Source: Megamerina dolium | Taxonomy: Eukaryota; Arthropoda; Insecta; Diptera; Megamerinidae | NCBI GenBank assembly: GCA_963854835.1 | Contig: OY978525.1 | Location: 117,627,018 to 117,691,017 of the forward strand | Length of the DNA stretch: 64,000 nt | Direction of reading: 5' to 3' | Shown: positions 1 through 11,711 of the stretch, one piece after another | How positions within the stretch are numbered: the stretch's first letter is position 1 | Layout of the letters: every line of letters starts with the position of its first letter | Notes under the pieces: model-generated | The model's database searches: none | Told to the model about the DNA's origin: nothing | The model's input: the letters and a program-made list of their open reading frames with translations, nothing else | Translations under genes and position numbers: made by a program

Positions 1-320
1 TCGTGTATTGCTTATTTTACTTCAATAATTTCAGTTTTTCATATGACATCATTTAAATTAAATTTATTAAATTTATTATAGTATCACTCCTCCTTTGTAA
101 CAACCCTGTTGTAGTTCCTTTGAATTAGTATTTCTAGCTGATCTTTGGGGTTGAAATAAAAAATTTAGCACTCTTGATAACATAATGAGCGGTATATTTC
201 TCTTATCTATTTTAAAGGTAATCTATTTAATACCACTTCTAACTTATTGTATAAGAAAAAAATTATATGATGTTAAGAAGGTCAAGAACACATTGGGTTA
301 ATCGATTTTCTTTCTTTGTC

Positions 321-351
<31 letters not shown>

Positions 352-1760
352 TGATAAATACAATATTAAGCATTTTTATTTAAAATGACACGAATGAATT
401 TAATATTTCATATTTTTCATATTTAAATCGTATTTAAAACTGAAGCATTCCATTCCAGAGCAAAATATTCGTTTAATGACATCAACAAAGAGTACATAAC
501 TTATATCGCAAAATAGCGTATCTCTGTCTAAAAAAACAGTTTTAACCTTGACTTTATTTTTTTTAATTTTTTTTTTTTAATATAAAAAATAAATTCAACA
601 CATTTTTTCAAATAAAAGAATTAAATCATGATAAAATCTTTCAATATCTCAACTCAACATATAATATTCGTTTGTTGTTTGAGCACATACATATATACTT
701 ATATACGGACAGTATGTGGTTATAATATTAATATCCATTATTAAATATTACAAATGCTTTGGTATATAATAAATGGTTATATACCTATTTCTCCAGAGAA
801 ATACAGGGTTTTTATTTTTTATTTTTTTTAGCATGTTACCATTGTTTTATTCAAATACAATACAAATTTTATTAACGTACGTGTCCTTAAGTAAATTCAT
901 ATAAAATTTCGAGTGAAAATTTTAATAATTGTGGAAGTTATAGTCCTTGCCGCAGAACTCCTTTTTTCACTAGTGGCTAACGGTGAGCATGAAAACAAGG
1001 AAACGGCTCAACTGAAAAAAAAAAAGAAAAATTACGTTAGTATATAGTGTTACCTAGTTCGTGAACGAAGGATTTTACGAAAAAAAAATTTTTTACAGTT
1101 ACAGTGATATTTTTTTCAAAAAAGTCGATTTTTCGAGATCGAATAATTTAGTTTTTTGCCCAAAAAAATTAGAAAAATTTTTCGAAAATAATATTCCTTC
1201 GTTCACGAACTAGCTATTGTATATACAAATAATCCGCCAAAATTTCAAATCGATCGATGTAGTGGTTACCGAGATATTGTGCTCACCGCAATGACCTTTT
1301 CTCAAAAATGCGATTCCGTGATAATCGCGTTTAAAGTTTTAGGTGGACATGAGGTAGTTATGGACACCGCGCGCTATAAACGGCTGTATCTTAGGTTCTA
1401 GTGCCCCGATCTCTATGAAATTTTGCAGAAAAATTGTTAAAAGTATGTACATAAAAAAAAAAAAAAATCATAAAATTTTTTTTCGATTTTTTGAGCCAGA
1501 AAAATGTATATAACCCCTTAATTTGCCTTTTGCATAATTTTTATGCTGTCATTTTCATCTTTGATGAAAGGAAAATGAAATGCAATTTTTTTTTTTTTCA
1601 GATATACTCACTGTCTCACTGAAAGACACTTTTAATATGCATCACATTTCAAAATGGATTTTTATTTAAATATATTTTACTGTCAATATATTTCATGAGC
1701 CATGATATTTGAACATTTTTCTGCAGTTCACTTCATTCTAAAGGTTAAAGCGTTTAATTT
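1..1760. other. AT-rich non-coding left edge
   Basis: No coding region is visible. A (TAG)10 microsatellite lies at 321-350. A 19-bp inverted repeat with core TTCGTGAACGAAGGA sits at 1054-1072 and 1195-1213 and could form a hairpin around a poly-A/poly-T rich loop. The stretch at about 940-1500 has the look of a dispersed repeat, but I cannot define its ends. Confidence 0.5.
321..350. repeat. (TAG)10 microsatellite
   Basis: Ten uninterrupted TAG units. Confidence 0.95.
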
Positions 1761-1761
1761 T

Positions 1762-3320
1762 TATACCCTGCATAATGCAATATGCATGGTATATTCATTT
1801 CGGTCAGATGTTTGTGTCCACTTGAAGGAATCTCCGGAGATATAAACATAGATATATATTCGTGATCAGCGTCGATAAAAATTTCGATTTAACGATGTCC
1901 GTCCGTCCGTCCGTCCGTCTGTCTGTCACCTGGCTGGTTCGCACGATAACTTGCGCAAATATTGAGCTATTTCGATGAAATTTGGCATAAGTAATCTATG
2001 ATCCAAGGGTACGGAGGGGATTGATATTGGGCATGATCGGTCAATAACCACGCCCACACCAAGCATTTAAAGCGACTAACCTCGAAATTTTCAAAATCTT
2101 TAACTTGCTATAACTCACACAATATACCACTTGGGACAACAATATTTTGCACATAGAGTTATATTATACTACTATATAACCTCACCAAAAGTGGATGAGC
2201 CACGCCTACTTTCTAGCGTAGCTCCCATACAAAGTGTCTGTACTTCTTTTAAATTGAAACAGCTGTAACTTCTACAATCTTCTGTCCAGAATAACCATAA
2301 TTGACACTTAGATTAACACGGTGGTCTGAAATAATATGGCAGAAAATCAATGTGCCACGCCCACTCCTTTTTGGGTCTCCCATACAAAGTTGCGGAAATT
2401 AAAAAAAATGTTACCGGTTATAACTTGCAAACTATTCAGCGTAGAATAACGAAATTTAAGGTGTGGATTAGTATTGTACGAGCAACTAGGCTCACAGAAA
2501 ATGGGCGTACCACGCCCAGTGTTTATCGTAGCCCCAATACAAATTTTAAATTGAAACAGCTGTAACTTCGGCAATCTTCTGTCTAGAATAACCATAATTG
2601 ACACTTAAATTAATATCCTAGTCGGAAATAATCTGGCAGAAAATCAGTGTGCCACGCCCACTCCTTCATGGGTCTCCCATACAAAGTCGAGTGAATTAAA
2701 CTAAAATTTTAAGCTCCATAGCTTACAAACCATTTAGCCTAGGACAACGAGACTTAGGGTATGGATTAGAATTGTACGAGCAACTAGGCTCACAGAAAAT
2801 GGGCGCACCACGCCCAGTGTTTATCGTAGCCCCCATACAAATTTTAAATTGAAACAGCTGTAACTTAGGCAATCTTATGTCTACAATAACCATAATTGAC
2901 ACTTAAATTAATATCGTAGTCGGAAATAATCTGGCGAAAAATCAGCGTACCACGCACACTTCTTATTGGGGCTCCCATACAAAGTTGAGGAAATTAAACA
3001 AAAATGTTAACCACCATAACTTAGAAACTATTCAACGTAGGACACCAAATTTAAGGTGTGAAAAATTAATTGGATTTACTAGAAAGTGGTAAGCCACGCC
3101 CACTTTTTATATAGCTCCCATACTAAGCCTCGGAATTATCTTAAAATCCTTTTACTTCGTCAAAGTCAACCATATTTCGGGTGTAAATTAGTAGTATATG
3201 CAAAAATTGTTTCTCGAAAAGTGGAAATAAAAGAAAAGTTGGATATTCGAGTAAACTTTTTATATATAAATCTACATATGCAGGGTATAGTTTGGTCGGC
3301 CCCAGCCGACTGTAAGGAGA
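1762..3320 (+). repeat. Dispersed repeat with CCGT-rich head and 297-bp tandem units
   Basis: The head (about 1762-2060) carries a tandem GTCCGTCC/GTCT run near 1898-1926. The body then repeats with a period of about 297-298 bp: the string AAATTGAAACAGCTGTAACT starts at 2251, 2548 and 2846. Each unit also contains CCACGCCCA and CCCATACAAA blocks. A second, more decayed copy of the same head and body occupies 58812-60130. No open frame in it looks like a gene. I do not recognise a named family, and a non-autonomous element or satellite-like repeat are both possible. Confidence 0.75.
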
Positions 3321-3754
3321 TTTTTTTCATATTTGATCATCAAATGAAAGCCAATATTTGAGAATTATTTCATATTTTCTCTATATGAATATTTCAATGC
3401 TAAAATCTGAAGTTAATTTTTTTTTTATTGAGTAAAATGTTTTCAAGCACCATATTTTTTATACGATTTTTAAAATCCGATCCAATATTTGGGAACTCTC
3501 ATATTGTATTCTTCAGACAATATGAGGTTCAAAAAGCAGAAAGAGTGTCGATAAGTTTCATTACGCAATTGCGTGCGTGATGAGCGTTATGAGATTTTGG
3601 GACTTCCTAATTTATTGAGTTACTAAAAAATATATTAATTGGGAATCCTAGCGATCAGTCCATTGTTTTTGTTATTAATATTAAAAAATTTTATTACCAT
3701 TAAAATTTATGCTTCTTCCCTGCAAAAAAAAAAAAAATAATAATATATTTTCTA
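3321..3754. other. AT-rich spacer, nothing recognised
   Basis: I see no gene, repeat unit or inverted end here beyond homopolymer runs. The spacer ends at the TA dinucleotide that flanks the DD37D element. Confidence 0.4.
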
Positions 3755-4675
3755 CCTAGTCAAGTCATAAATATTGGTACACAACTAAACGCATTCATTA
3801 CGAATACCATATTGGGTGCATCTATTTCATCTTGACTGCGATTTGACAGTTGACATTTACGTTTCATTGCCACGTAAAAAGTTTTTGGCGTCAATTGTTT
3901 ACAATCATGGAATGGGGAGAAAGCGAAAGCGATCAAAGGCTTGAAGAAACGAACCGACCAAAAATCGCTGCGAAAACAGAAAATTTTGTCGCGAGAAATG
4001 CAAATTTCGCAAAAATCCATGTCCATGAAAATTTGGGACTCAGCGCGTACAACCGAAACACTGGACACTTGCTTACAGCCGCATTGGAGGGAAAACGCAA
4101 GCGAAAATCGAAGGCGTTTTCCGATACGCTCACAGACAAAGTCTGTTTACTGACAAGAAAATCGTCACCGTAGGAGAATAGTTCAATAAGCAGAACGATC
4201 GTGTCTATGATCGGTTATCCAGAAAAGCATATAACTCATCCCGATGAACCAAAGAGGCCTCTGCAGAAGCTCACAACTGTGGCTAAAAAGGAACATTCCG
4301 GACTTCATAGCTACGGTTGATTGGCCAGCTGATAGTCCAGATCTCAACCTGTTGGATTACAAGTTGTGGTCCGTATTAGAGGGCATAGCTTGCTCTACTC
4401 GACACCAAAATATTGAGTCATTGAAGCGAACCCTTGTCCGTTCAGTGGATAATTTCCCCATGCATGAAATGCGTCTCGCGATCGATGAGTGGCCAGATCG
4501 TCTCAAGTCATGCTGGAAGGCAAATGGAAGTCATTTCGAATAAGTTGTTCTAAAAGTTTTAGCCATTGAATAACTCAATAAAAAGAAAAAAAAAAGTTTT
4601 GAATTCGTCAAGTTATTAATTCGTTTTCATTTGGCGTCGATTTTTCTGTGTACCAATATTTATGACTTGACTAGG
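3755..4675 (+). mobile_element. Internally deleted DD37D (maT-type) Tc1/mariner transposon
   Basis: Perfect terminal inverted repeats of about 28 bp (CCTAGTCAAGTCATAAATAT and onward) lie at each end and are flanked by TA on both sides, the Tc1/mariner target duplication. The interior codes for a decayed transposase. A first catalytic-region relic (around 4135-4230, DKKIVTV followed by NDRVYDRLSRKAY) passes directly into a C-terminal piece (4244-4543) with the motif WPADSPDLNLLDYKLWSVLE and the terminal HFE typical of DD37D elements. The part that should carry the second aspartate is missing, so this is a non-autonomous copy. DD37D/maT assignment rests on these motifs and is an inference. Confidence 0.85.
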
Positions 4676-4844
4676 TATAAAAAATTTGTTGAAATTATAC
4701 AATATTAATTAATTTTGCTAATGCAGCGCTAGACCCAAAAATTCTTAAACATTTAATGCGTCTCTCTCTTTAGTGCCACATATCGATTCAATTTTGTGTG
4801 AGTCCTTTTCCTGTGGCACCTGAAGTTGATAGTCTCTAACGTTC

Positions 4845-5566
4845 AGGGGCACAACTAGTTTGGCCACCTTAATAAAAAGATGATTTTTGTGAATTGTTAA
4901 AAAAAATATATTTCATCTATTGTTTTTAAATTTTGCAGATATATTTGTGTAAAAATAATGAAAACAAAGTAATTTTTTTTTCAAATGAAAATATTCGATT
5001 TTCACCATCTCCTGAGTCTTAAAAAAAAACAAAAAAATTCTCCCACTGCTGCAGTGATTGTAGCCTTTACAGTGCTTGAAATCAAAAAAACCAAAAGTTT
5101 TATTAAATTTTATATTTTCTATACAATGACCTTCGATTGTCAAAAAAAAATAAAATTAAAATGCAACAAAATTTCGAATTTTTGAAAAAAAAAAATTCAA
5201 ATTTTGCTCAAAAATCGCTTTAGCCTGACATAATCACATTTTGCATCCCATCATAAAAGTGGAGGGACATTGTATGGCACAACAAATACACAATAAGCTA
5301 AAAAAAGAGACCCAAGTCGATCGGATGATTTGTTATCGAATTACAGCTGCAGCAAATGTGAAAAATTTTAGTTTTGAGAAAAACCGCGTTTCAAGGTAAA
5401 AGTATTGATTTCATTGGAGTTCATTGGAGCTGCTCTATAAAAGACTGTAACTCAGAAACTATTTACGATTTTCATATGTTATTTTCATCGAAATTATCGA
5501 ATTATCGAAAAATGCAAAAAAAAATCGAAATCGACATTTTCAAAATTTCAAACTAGTTGTGCCCCT
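4845..5566. mobile_element. MITE-like element with 17-bp inverted ends
   Basis: AGGGGCACAACTAGTTT at 4845-4861 is repeated exactly in inverse at the right end (5550-5566). The 722-bp interior is AT-rich, non-coding, and full of AAATTTTC-like runs. The flanks do not give a clear target duplication, so the superfamily is unresolved. Confidence 0.6.
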
Positions 5567-6214
5567 TCATTTGACTTTGATCGTTACATAACTCATTTAA
5601 TGCAAATATGTAGAAATATTAAAATAAAATAAAAAAAATTTAAAACTGAAAAATATTTGAGGTCATAAATTTAATTTGAGCGAAATTTTTAGTAGTTGGC
5701 GATTTTTCAAAGAAAATGATGCAAAGCTTTAAAATATTTTATGAGAATTTTTAGTTGAGTTGAAGCAAAAACTCAGTGGCGGGTTTTTCCATCACAGCCC
5801 ATAAACTATGGCGTACTTCTCAATTGATTATATACAGAGAATATATTTGTATTTTATTATTTTATAGCTTTCTGGTTGCCATCTTACAATCACCACTGTA
5901 AATTTGACCATACAATTACCGTTCATTATTAGATATTATTGGATATTATAATATTTTATTTTTTGTTTGTTTTTCTATGCTCTTGAATGACTTGAGTGAT
6001 TGATCATAATGTTATTGGGAGTTTAACAATTCATTATCGTAAATGTTGTGCGAATTGATAGACAGCAAATCTGTACACCGATTTGTTATTAAAAAAAAAC
6101 ATGCAAAACAATAAATTTTATTTGAAAAAAAAAAATCACAAAAAATAATCAAAAATTCGTATACAAAACTGTGTGCAATTTAATCATAAGTATAGGTGTA
6201 TGTATTTGATTAAT
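5567..6214. other. 3' flank of serpin 1
   Basis: Non-coding AT-rich DNA downstream (on the minus strand) of the serpin 1 stop codon. A TTTATT string near 6117-6122 reads AATAAA on the minus strand, about 95 bases after the stop, and is the best candidate poly(A) signal. Nothing else is recognised. Confidence 0.4.
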
Positions 6215-9200
6215 TTAAACATAAGCATATGTGGCAATATGACCCATGAATATAATCGAATCAGCATGTCGGACAGCAAAGACAAATGGATGATTAGCAT
6301 CGAATTTCTTATTGCGTGAGAATAAATTTTTCAGACCTGCAAATCAAAAACAAAAAAAAACAAGTTTGTGTGTTTATAAATAGTACGTTATGTAAACAAA
6401 TGCCATGTATTGAATATGTATTTGTAGATAGATCAACTTACCACCAGATTCAAGTGCTTGTTCAGTACCTGCTTCGGACACCTCGATGTGTGCCTTATGA
6501 TTGACACTATTGATGTAGTGGCTAACAAACATACGATACATATTACCAAAGTCACCATCACGTGTAAACATATCACTGACCCCCAACTGGAAAAATTGAA
6601 AAACAGAATAGACTGTTATTAAATGTTGTTCCAAATGTTGTCTGTATTGTGTAATAAATTATGGTAAAAATGTTTGTGCTGTCATGAAGTTGGTTTTATA
6701 TTGTAAATTATAGCTTATTAGCTCTTTCCAGCTACCAGCGAGTAGTACATGCTACTTTATGTATATAGTAAATCTCATTCTTTCAATAAAAACAATTAAT
6801 TTCTTTAGCTTAGCTACTTTTTACTTTTTTCCTCATTTAATACAACCTCAATTTCTAAATAGTTTGTCCCTTTTACATATCAAAAAAAAAAAAAAAAAAA
6901 AAAAAAAATCAAAACATAAGAACTAAGTATTTGTCTACTTGTAATCATGTGCTTAAAGAAATTGATTAATTGAGATTTTGAGAAATTTTTCTATACTGAG
7001 AAGCATTATAATTGAATTAGTTACACTCATGCAAATAGACACAATGACCTATTTTTGTCATCATATTGACTTTAACATATAAATATTGTATGTTGCCATG
7101 CATATTAGAGTGGTCCATAACTAGAAATTTCCAAATTCTACTTTTTCATAATATTTTTTTGAAAAATGTAACATTTCATGACTTTATCATGGATAAGTTA
7201 GAATTATGATTTGTTCAAGGGTGGTCCCAGAACTACCCGACCTAACATATTGATAGTGGCAGTAGTTTGAAAAAAAAAATTACTTTGGTGAATAGTGGCA
7301 ACCTTATAAAACATATGTTTTAAGTTTCAAGGCGCCACTTTGTTTAGTATTTTTTTTTTTTTGGAGCCATCGAAAGTTAGCGACCTGAGTGAATTTGTAA
7401 ATATGGAAAAAATTGGTCACGAATCAGTCCAACGAATATTAAAGCCGAACTAGATTCTACTCTGGGGGAGTCTGCTCCTTCGTTTACGACCATAAAATAT
7501 TGGGTGTGCAGAGTTTAAACGAGGTCGTATGAGCGAGCCAAGACAAACACCGTAGTGGTCAACCAATTGAGGTGGCCACGCCAGTAACGATTACGAAAAT
7601 CCATAAAATGGTATCGGATGATCGCCGGCTGAAGGTGCGTGAACTAGATGAAATTACAGGCATTTCAAAAACTGCTATACATCGTATATTGACCGAAAAT
7701 TTGGAGATGAAAAAGCGGTGTGTAAGATGGGTACCGCGTTTGCTCACAATAGAACAAAAACAACGTCGTGAAGATGTTCCTATAGAGTGTTTGGCGATGT
7801 TTCACAGTAATAAAGTCGAGTTTTTGCATCGATTAGTAACCATGGATGAGACCTGGGTCCATCACTTAACACCTGAGATAAAGGAGCAGTCAAAACATTG
7901 GACTGAAAGGGGAGAATAAAGTCCAAAGAAGGCGAAGGCATGTAGACAGATTTCTCTTCTTCGGATTTTATTGCTATTTCCAAATTTGAAAAAATGGCTT
8001 GATGGTAGAAAATTTTCAAACAATGAAGAGGTGGATTCTGTGGTAGATGGCTCTTTAAATGAGCTAGACAGTTCATACTATAAACAGGGTATCGAAGCTA
8101 TAGAATATCGCTGGGAAAAGTGTATAGAGCTAAAAGGAGATTATGTTGAGAAATAAAGACAAATTTTCCCAAATTTGTTCCCTCGGGCATCCATGAAATG
8201 AAATAATTTTTCAATTAATTCAATTATGACACTCACCTTACGTAAAGCTGGCTCCAAGCTAATGCCAAAGGTGACACTAAATTTCGGCAAATACACCTCA
8301 GTCTTTTGTAAATTGGCAGCACCATCGAATAGTGCTACCAAATCTTTACCCCATAGACGTTGCACCAGATCACGGAGACCATCATCTTTATTCGGTAGAA
8401 TAATAATCATTGAAAGTTCATTATTTTGATAGGGTAATTCAATAGCCTTAGCATCGTAATTGCTTAATTCAGCATATTTGAAAGTATTCAGAGTCCACAT
8501 TGTGTCCACTTGAAATGATTGACGACCACCCGTCGAAAATGTCCGTTTCGAAGTTTTATCCGCTTTGAATGCCTTCTGCCAGGGTGCACTAAATGTGATG
8601 CCATTCACAATGACACCCTCTGTGCGATCATCCAATTGTTCCGGCTTAATAACATCGCTAACTTTACCATTGGTTTTCGCTTCGACCACTTTATTGAAAC
8701 GTTCCGCCGTTCGCTTATTATAGGGTGGATGAAAATCGGCCTTCTCAATATTCGAATCGAAATTACGTTGTGCAATCTCTTTGAATTTGGCCTTAAATTC
8801 TAAATTCTCATTTATGTAGATATTATTTGCTAAGCGAATATTATTGTCCCTGGCAAAAGTTTGCTGAAATTCACCAAAACGACGTACAACATCGTCCGCA
8901 TCCGTTGAGCCCAACCGAATGCCGGTACGAATTTCAGTAGCTGTTTTACCTTTTGCCCCAAAATAGACAAGTGCCATTGCAATCTGTATTGCTGCTGGTG
9001 AGATAACAACATTATCATTGGATTTTTCCAATGCAATCGTATGATATAGATCGCTAGCAAATAAATTTCGTTCGGTATTTGCCAGCACACTGCTGGATAC
9101 TGTGGCTGCATCACACAGTGCTACACTCAATGCAAGTGTTACTGTGAAATGAATAGAGAAATGATATTGATTCTTTTTTTCTACACATTTTTTTTTTGCA

Positions 9201-9237
9201 TATCAAACATTTTTAACTTACATAATTGCCACTTCAT
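6215..9237 (-). CDS. Serpin 1, secreted serine protease inhibitor family (4 exons)
   Basis: Serpins are secreted suicide inhibitors of serine proteases. I join four exons: 9222-9237, 8237-9141, 6442-6586 and 6215-6336. All boundaries are GT-AG with phases 1, 0 and 1, giving 395 residues, a normal serpin length. The start MKWQLLTLALSVALCDA is a typical signal peptide. Family motifs follow: VVISPAAIQIAMALVYFGAK near residues 50-70, VNGITFSAPW in the core, and a C terminus with DANHPFVFAV and IIFMGHI. The reactive loop begins EAGTEQALESG. The hinge deviates from Ala-rich at P12 (Gln), P10 (Leu) and P9 (Glu), so inhibition is uncertain. P1 is probably in the NLF-S stretch. Intron 2 (6587-8236) hosts a mariner. 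The gene is the last of three tandem serpins and probably corresponds to one of Drosophila Spn43Aa/Spn43Ab. Which one is not decidable here. Confidence 0.92.
7217..8177 (+). mobile_element. Irritans-type mariner, deleted, inside serpin 1 intron
   Basis: The left inverted end (GGGTGGTCCCAGAACTACCC, from 7219) matches the ends of the sister copy at 57231-57835. The reading frame 7572-7919 has the mariner motifs VTMDETWVHHLTPE and EQSKHWTERGE. The sequence then jumps to a C-terminal piece (about 7965-8156) with LFPNLKKWLDG and YVEK, so the block with the second and third catalytic aspartates is gone. The right inverted end is absent: sequence after about 8177 is again serpin intron. The element lies antisense to the serpin and is dead. 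Confidence 0.85.
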
Positions 9238-9789
9238 ATTCACTTATGTAAATATTCACTGATTCACTGATTTATCCCCTTTTTCTTACTTTCAAATACA
9301 AAACACTACTAAAAGCATATAATGATTTTTCTAGCATTTTATTTTGATGAAATTGTTATGAAATTAGTCTATGGGGTACACTGCAAAAAAAAAAAATAAT
9401 TTTTTTTAATACCAATTTTTCGATTTATTTTCAATGACTAGAGTGGATATACTAAATATAGATCTATTGAGGCATTTAGGCATAATTTGTTGCCGATTGG
9501 ACAAATTATTCAGTTTGATTGAAGGCACCACTATCACATTATTTCTACGAAGGGTTGGTGTTCCGTTTCGTCGGTTCCAAATACAACACCATTTCAGCCG
9601 AAGATGCTAGAGGCTTCTAGTTAATATTCTTAGTTGCATAAATATCGGTAAAAACCACGTTTGGAACCCGCCATGAAAACACCTACGACCTTGCGAATAA
9701 TTTTTCATTCGAAAACTACAAACATTATGCCGTTAGTATTAAAAGCGCCCAGGTTTCCGTATTATAGATGGTCACCGTTCCATTGTAAA
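9238..9789. other. 5' flank of serpin 1
   Basis: Upstream region of serpin 1 on the minus strand. It is AT-rich near the gene and of mixed composition from 9500. No promoter motif is convincing. No gene is seen. Confidence 0.35.
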
Positions 9790-10725
9790 AGATAGGAGAC
9801 GAGACGACAGCTTTTGGATGCCTCTTGACTTAATGCCTCCGCGATATATATTTAACAGGAAATATAAAACTCACGTCCCAAACAGGATAGACTGGAATAA
9901 CTCAAAAATCAGTCTTATCTGTGATGACATTATACATCGGTACACCGATGGATCCAAGACTGAAGAAGGCACAGGATCTGGAATATATTGTCCCAATGCA
10001 CAAATGTCAGTCAGTCTTGGTAGCTTAGCAAGCGTCTTTCAAGCGGAACCCATTGCTATTAATAATAATGTCAGACAGTCAGGTTGCATCGAAATTTAAC
10101 TCTACGTTAGTATGGGAGACAGCTACTGTTCTCCAACAACTATCAATCAGGAATCAAGTGATTGTACATTGGATTCCAGCACACTGTGGCTACGATGGTA
10201 ATGCGGATGCAGACGACAGATTAACAAGGGAGGGAGCTAACAAGCGACCATTTGGACGACCCGAACCGATCTTAAGTATCAGCAAAGCTCAGTACAGGAA
10301 TTGCATTAAGCAAGAATACATGAGCAAAGCAAACGCAAGATGGTCAAGAACTATTGGTATGGAATGTACCAAAGCTTTCTTGACGCACTACTCAGTCAAA
10401 AACTCAAAATACCTTTTGAGTTTGAGCAGAGCAGAACTAAAACTTATGACAGGTATAATTAGTGAAGACTGTATATTAAATATATATAAAACCCTTCTGA
10501 AATTGGCAGACAGTGAAATATGTAGATTCTGTATGGAAGATGATGAGACATCCATGAGACACTTAATCACAGAATGTTCAGACCTTGTACCTTTCCTTGT
10601 GAGGAAAGAAACACTTGGGTGGGAACTCACAAGAATATAATCTCTTCCGGTATTAAACTCGGGTATGACAGCAAGTGTGTCTCCAATCCAATCTAATCTA
10701 AGCATGATGAACCAGCTGTGTAGTG
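9790..10725 (+). pseudogene. RNase H domain relic of an I/R1-type LINE
   Basis: Two overlapping frames (9818-10099 and 10053-10640) together read as the ribonuclease H domain found at the C-terminal end of several non-LTR retrotransposon clades. The first has the catalytic YTDGSK motif. The second has MSDSQVA, HWIPAHCGYDGNADAD and a C-terminal CRFC...H...C zinc-binding pattern. A frameshift near 10050-10090 separates them, so the copy is dead. No reverse transcriptase is left. A short tail at about 10725-10790 weakly resembles part of the RTE LINE at 31.9 kb. The clade is uncertain. Confidence 0.8.
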
Positions 10726-10811
10726 AATTTTACGTTCTTCGCCAGAGAGTTCGACTTCCCAAGACAGTGTCTCTTAGCGACTCTGCTATTAATACGAACA
10801 GTCAATGAGGC

Positions 10812-11170
10812 GGATGCCGTAGCTCAGTGGTTAGTGTGTTGGCCTTCTGGTCTGTAGGTCGTGGGTTCAATCCCCGGCTGAAGCATAACAAATTTAATAT
10901 TGAAAAGTTGTTTCTTTCGAACGGTACCCACCTGTCGGCAAGCAATTGGCAATTTTTGCCGGCAGTAACAATTTGCCATGAAAAACCTTCTAAACGAACT
11001 CTGTCACAAAGCTCAGAAGGAGTGATGTCACAAGGGTGACATCACTCCGTTCGGAACCGGCTAAAATAAGCAGGTCTCTTCTAATACTGTCCAAAATTTA
11101 ACACGCCCAACAGTAATGGAAGAAAAGCTCTGCCAAAGAGACCATCGTGGCTTTAAGTGCCACATATTTA
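10812..11170 (+). mobile_element. tRNA-derived SINE, copy 1 (with promoter head)
   Basis: The head carries pol III type-2 internal promoter elements: an A box, TAGCTCAGTGGTTAGTG (from 10820), and a B box, GGGTTCAATCCCC (10863-10875). The acceptor stem and most of the tRNA fold do not pair, so this is a tRNA-like head and not a tRNA gene. The body, beginning TTCGAACGGTACCCAC, recurs at 14715-15054 (inverse) and 21300-21588. The 3' part of this copy is diverged and lacks the TAACC tail seen in copy 3. Confidence 0.8.
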
Positions 11171-11711
11171 TTTTGATTGTATAAATGAGGCGAAATCTTA
11201 GGCATATAAAAATTTCTTAAATGAAAACTCAAATATTTCGCAATTTTCCAAATCGATTCAAATTTTTAACAGTGCATCATTTCCCAGTCAATTTATTTAC
11301 TCAAGTTGCTCATATTATTGTTTGCAGTTATTGTGATTCGTATGCAAATAGCTAATTGAATTTGCTGTATACTTATCATTATCAGCTGAGATGGGTGTCA
11401 CAAAATATTCTATATACATATGTATGTGATTATATTTTTAGTAAAAGTTTGAGGTTAACTATGAATTTATGCGTAGAAAAAAAGTGACAAGACAAAAACA
11501 AAAAAAAAAAACAAAAACAAAAAGCTTTCGTTATGAGTTCAATTTCAGCTTCTTGAACTAAATCATCTTCGAAATGTTGATAAGAAATTGATAATATTGA
11601 AATTCTGATTAAATATCAAATTAAATAAAATATATTTAATAAACAAAATACATGGATCATTATTAACGTATTGTCAATTGATTGTGTATGTACAATAATA
11701 AAGACAATATT
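11171..11711. other. Spacer between SINE and serpin 2
   Basis: AT-rich non-coding DNA lying 3' of serpin 2. TTTAAT near 11634 reads ATTAAA on the minus strand, a possible poly(A) signal. Nothing else is recognised. Confidence 0.35.

Noticed and set aside
2347..2604. Open frames inside the 297-bp repeat
   Set aside because: Both strands are open by chance and neither frame is preserved between repeat units.
2251..2866. CRISPR-like array
   Set aside because: The spacing is one near-identical 297-bp unit without variable spacers, in a eukaryotic context.
10812..10885. A functional tRNA gene
   Set aside because: A and B boxes are present but the acceptor and T stems do not pair, and the downstream body recurs in other copies, so it is the head of a SINE.
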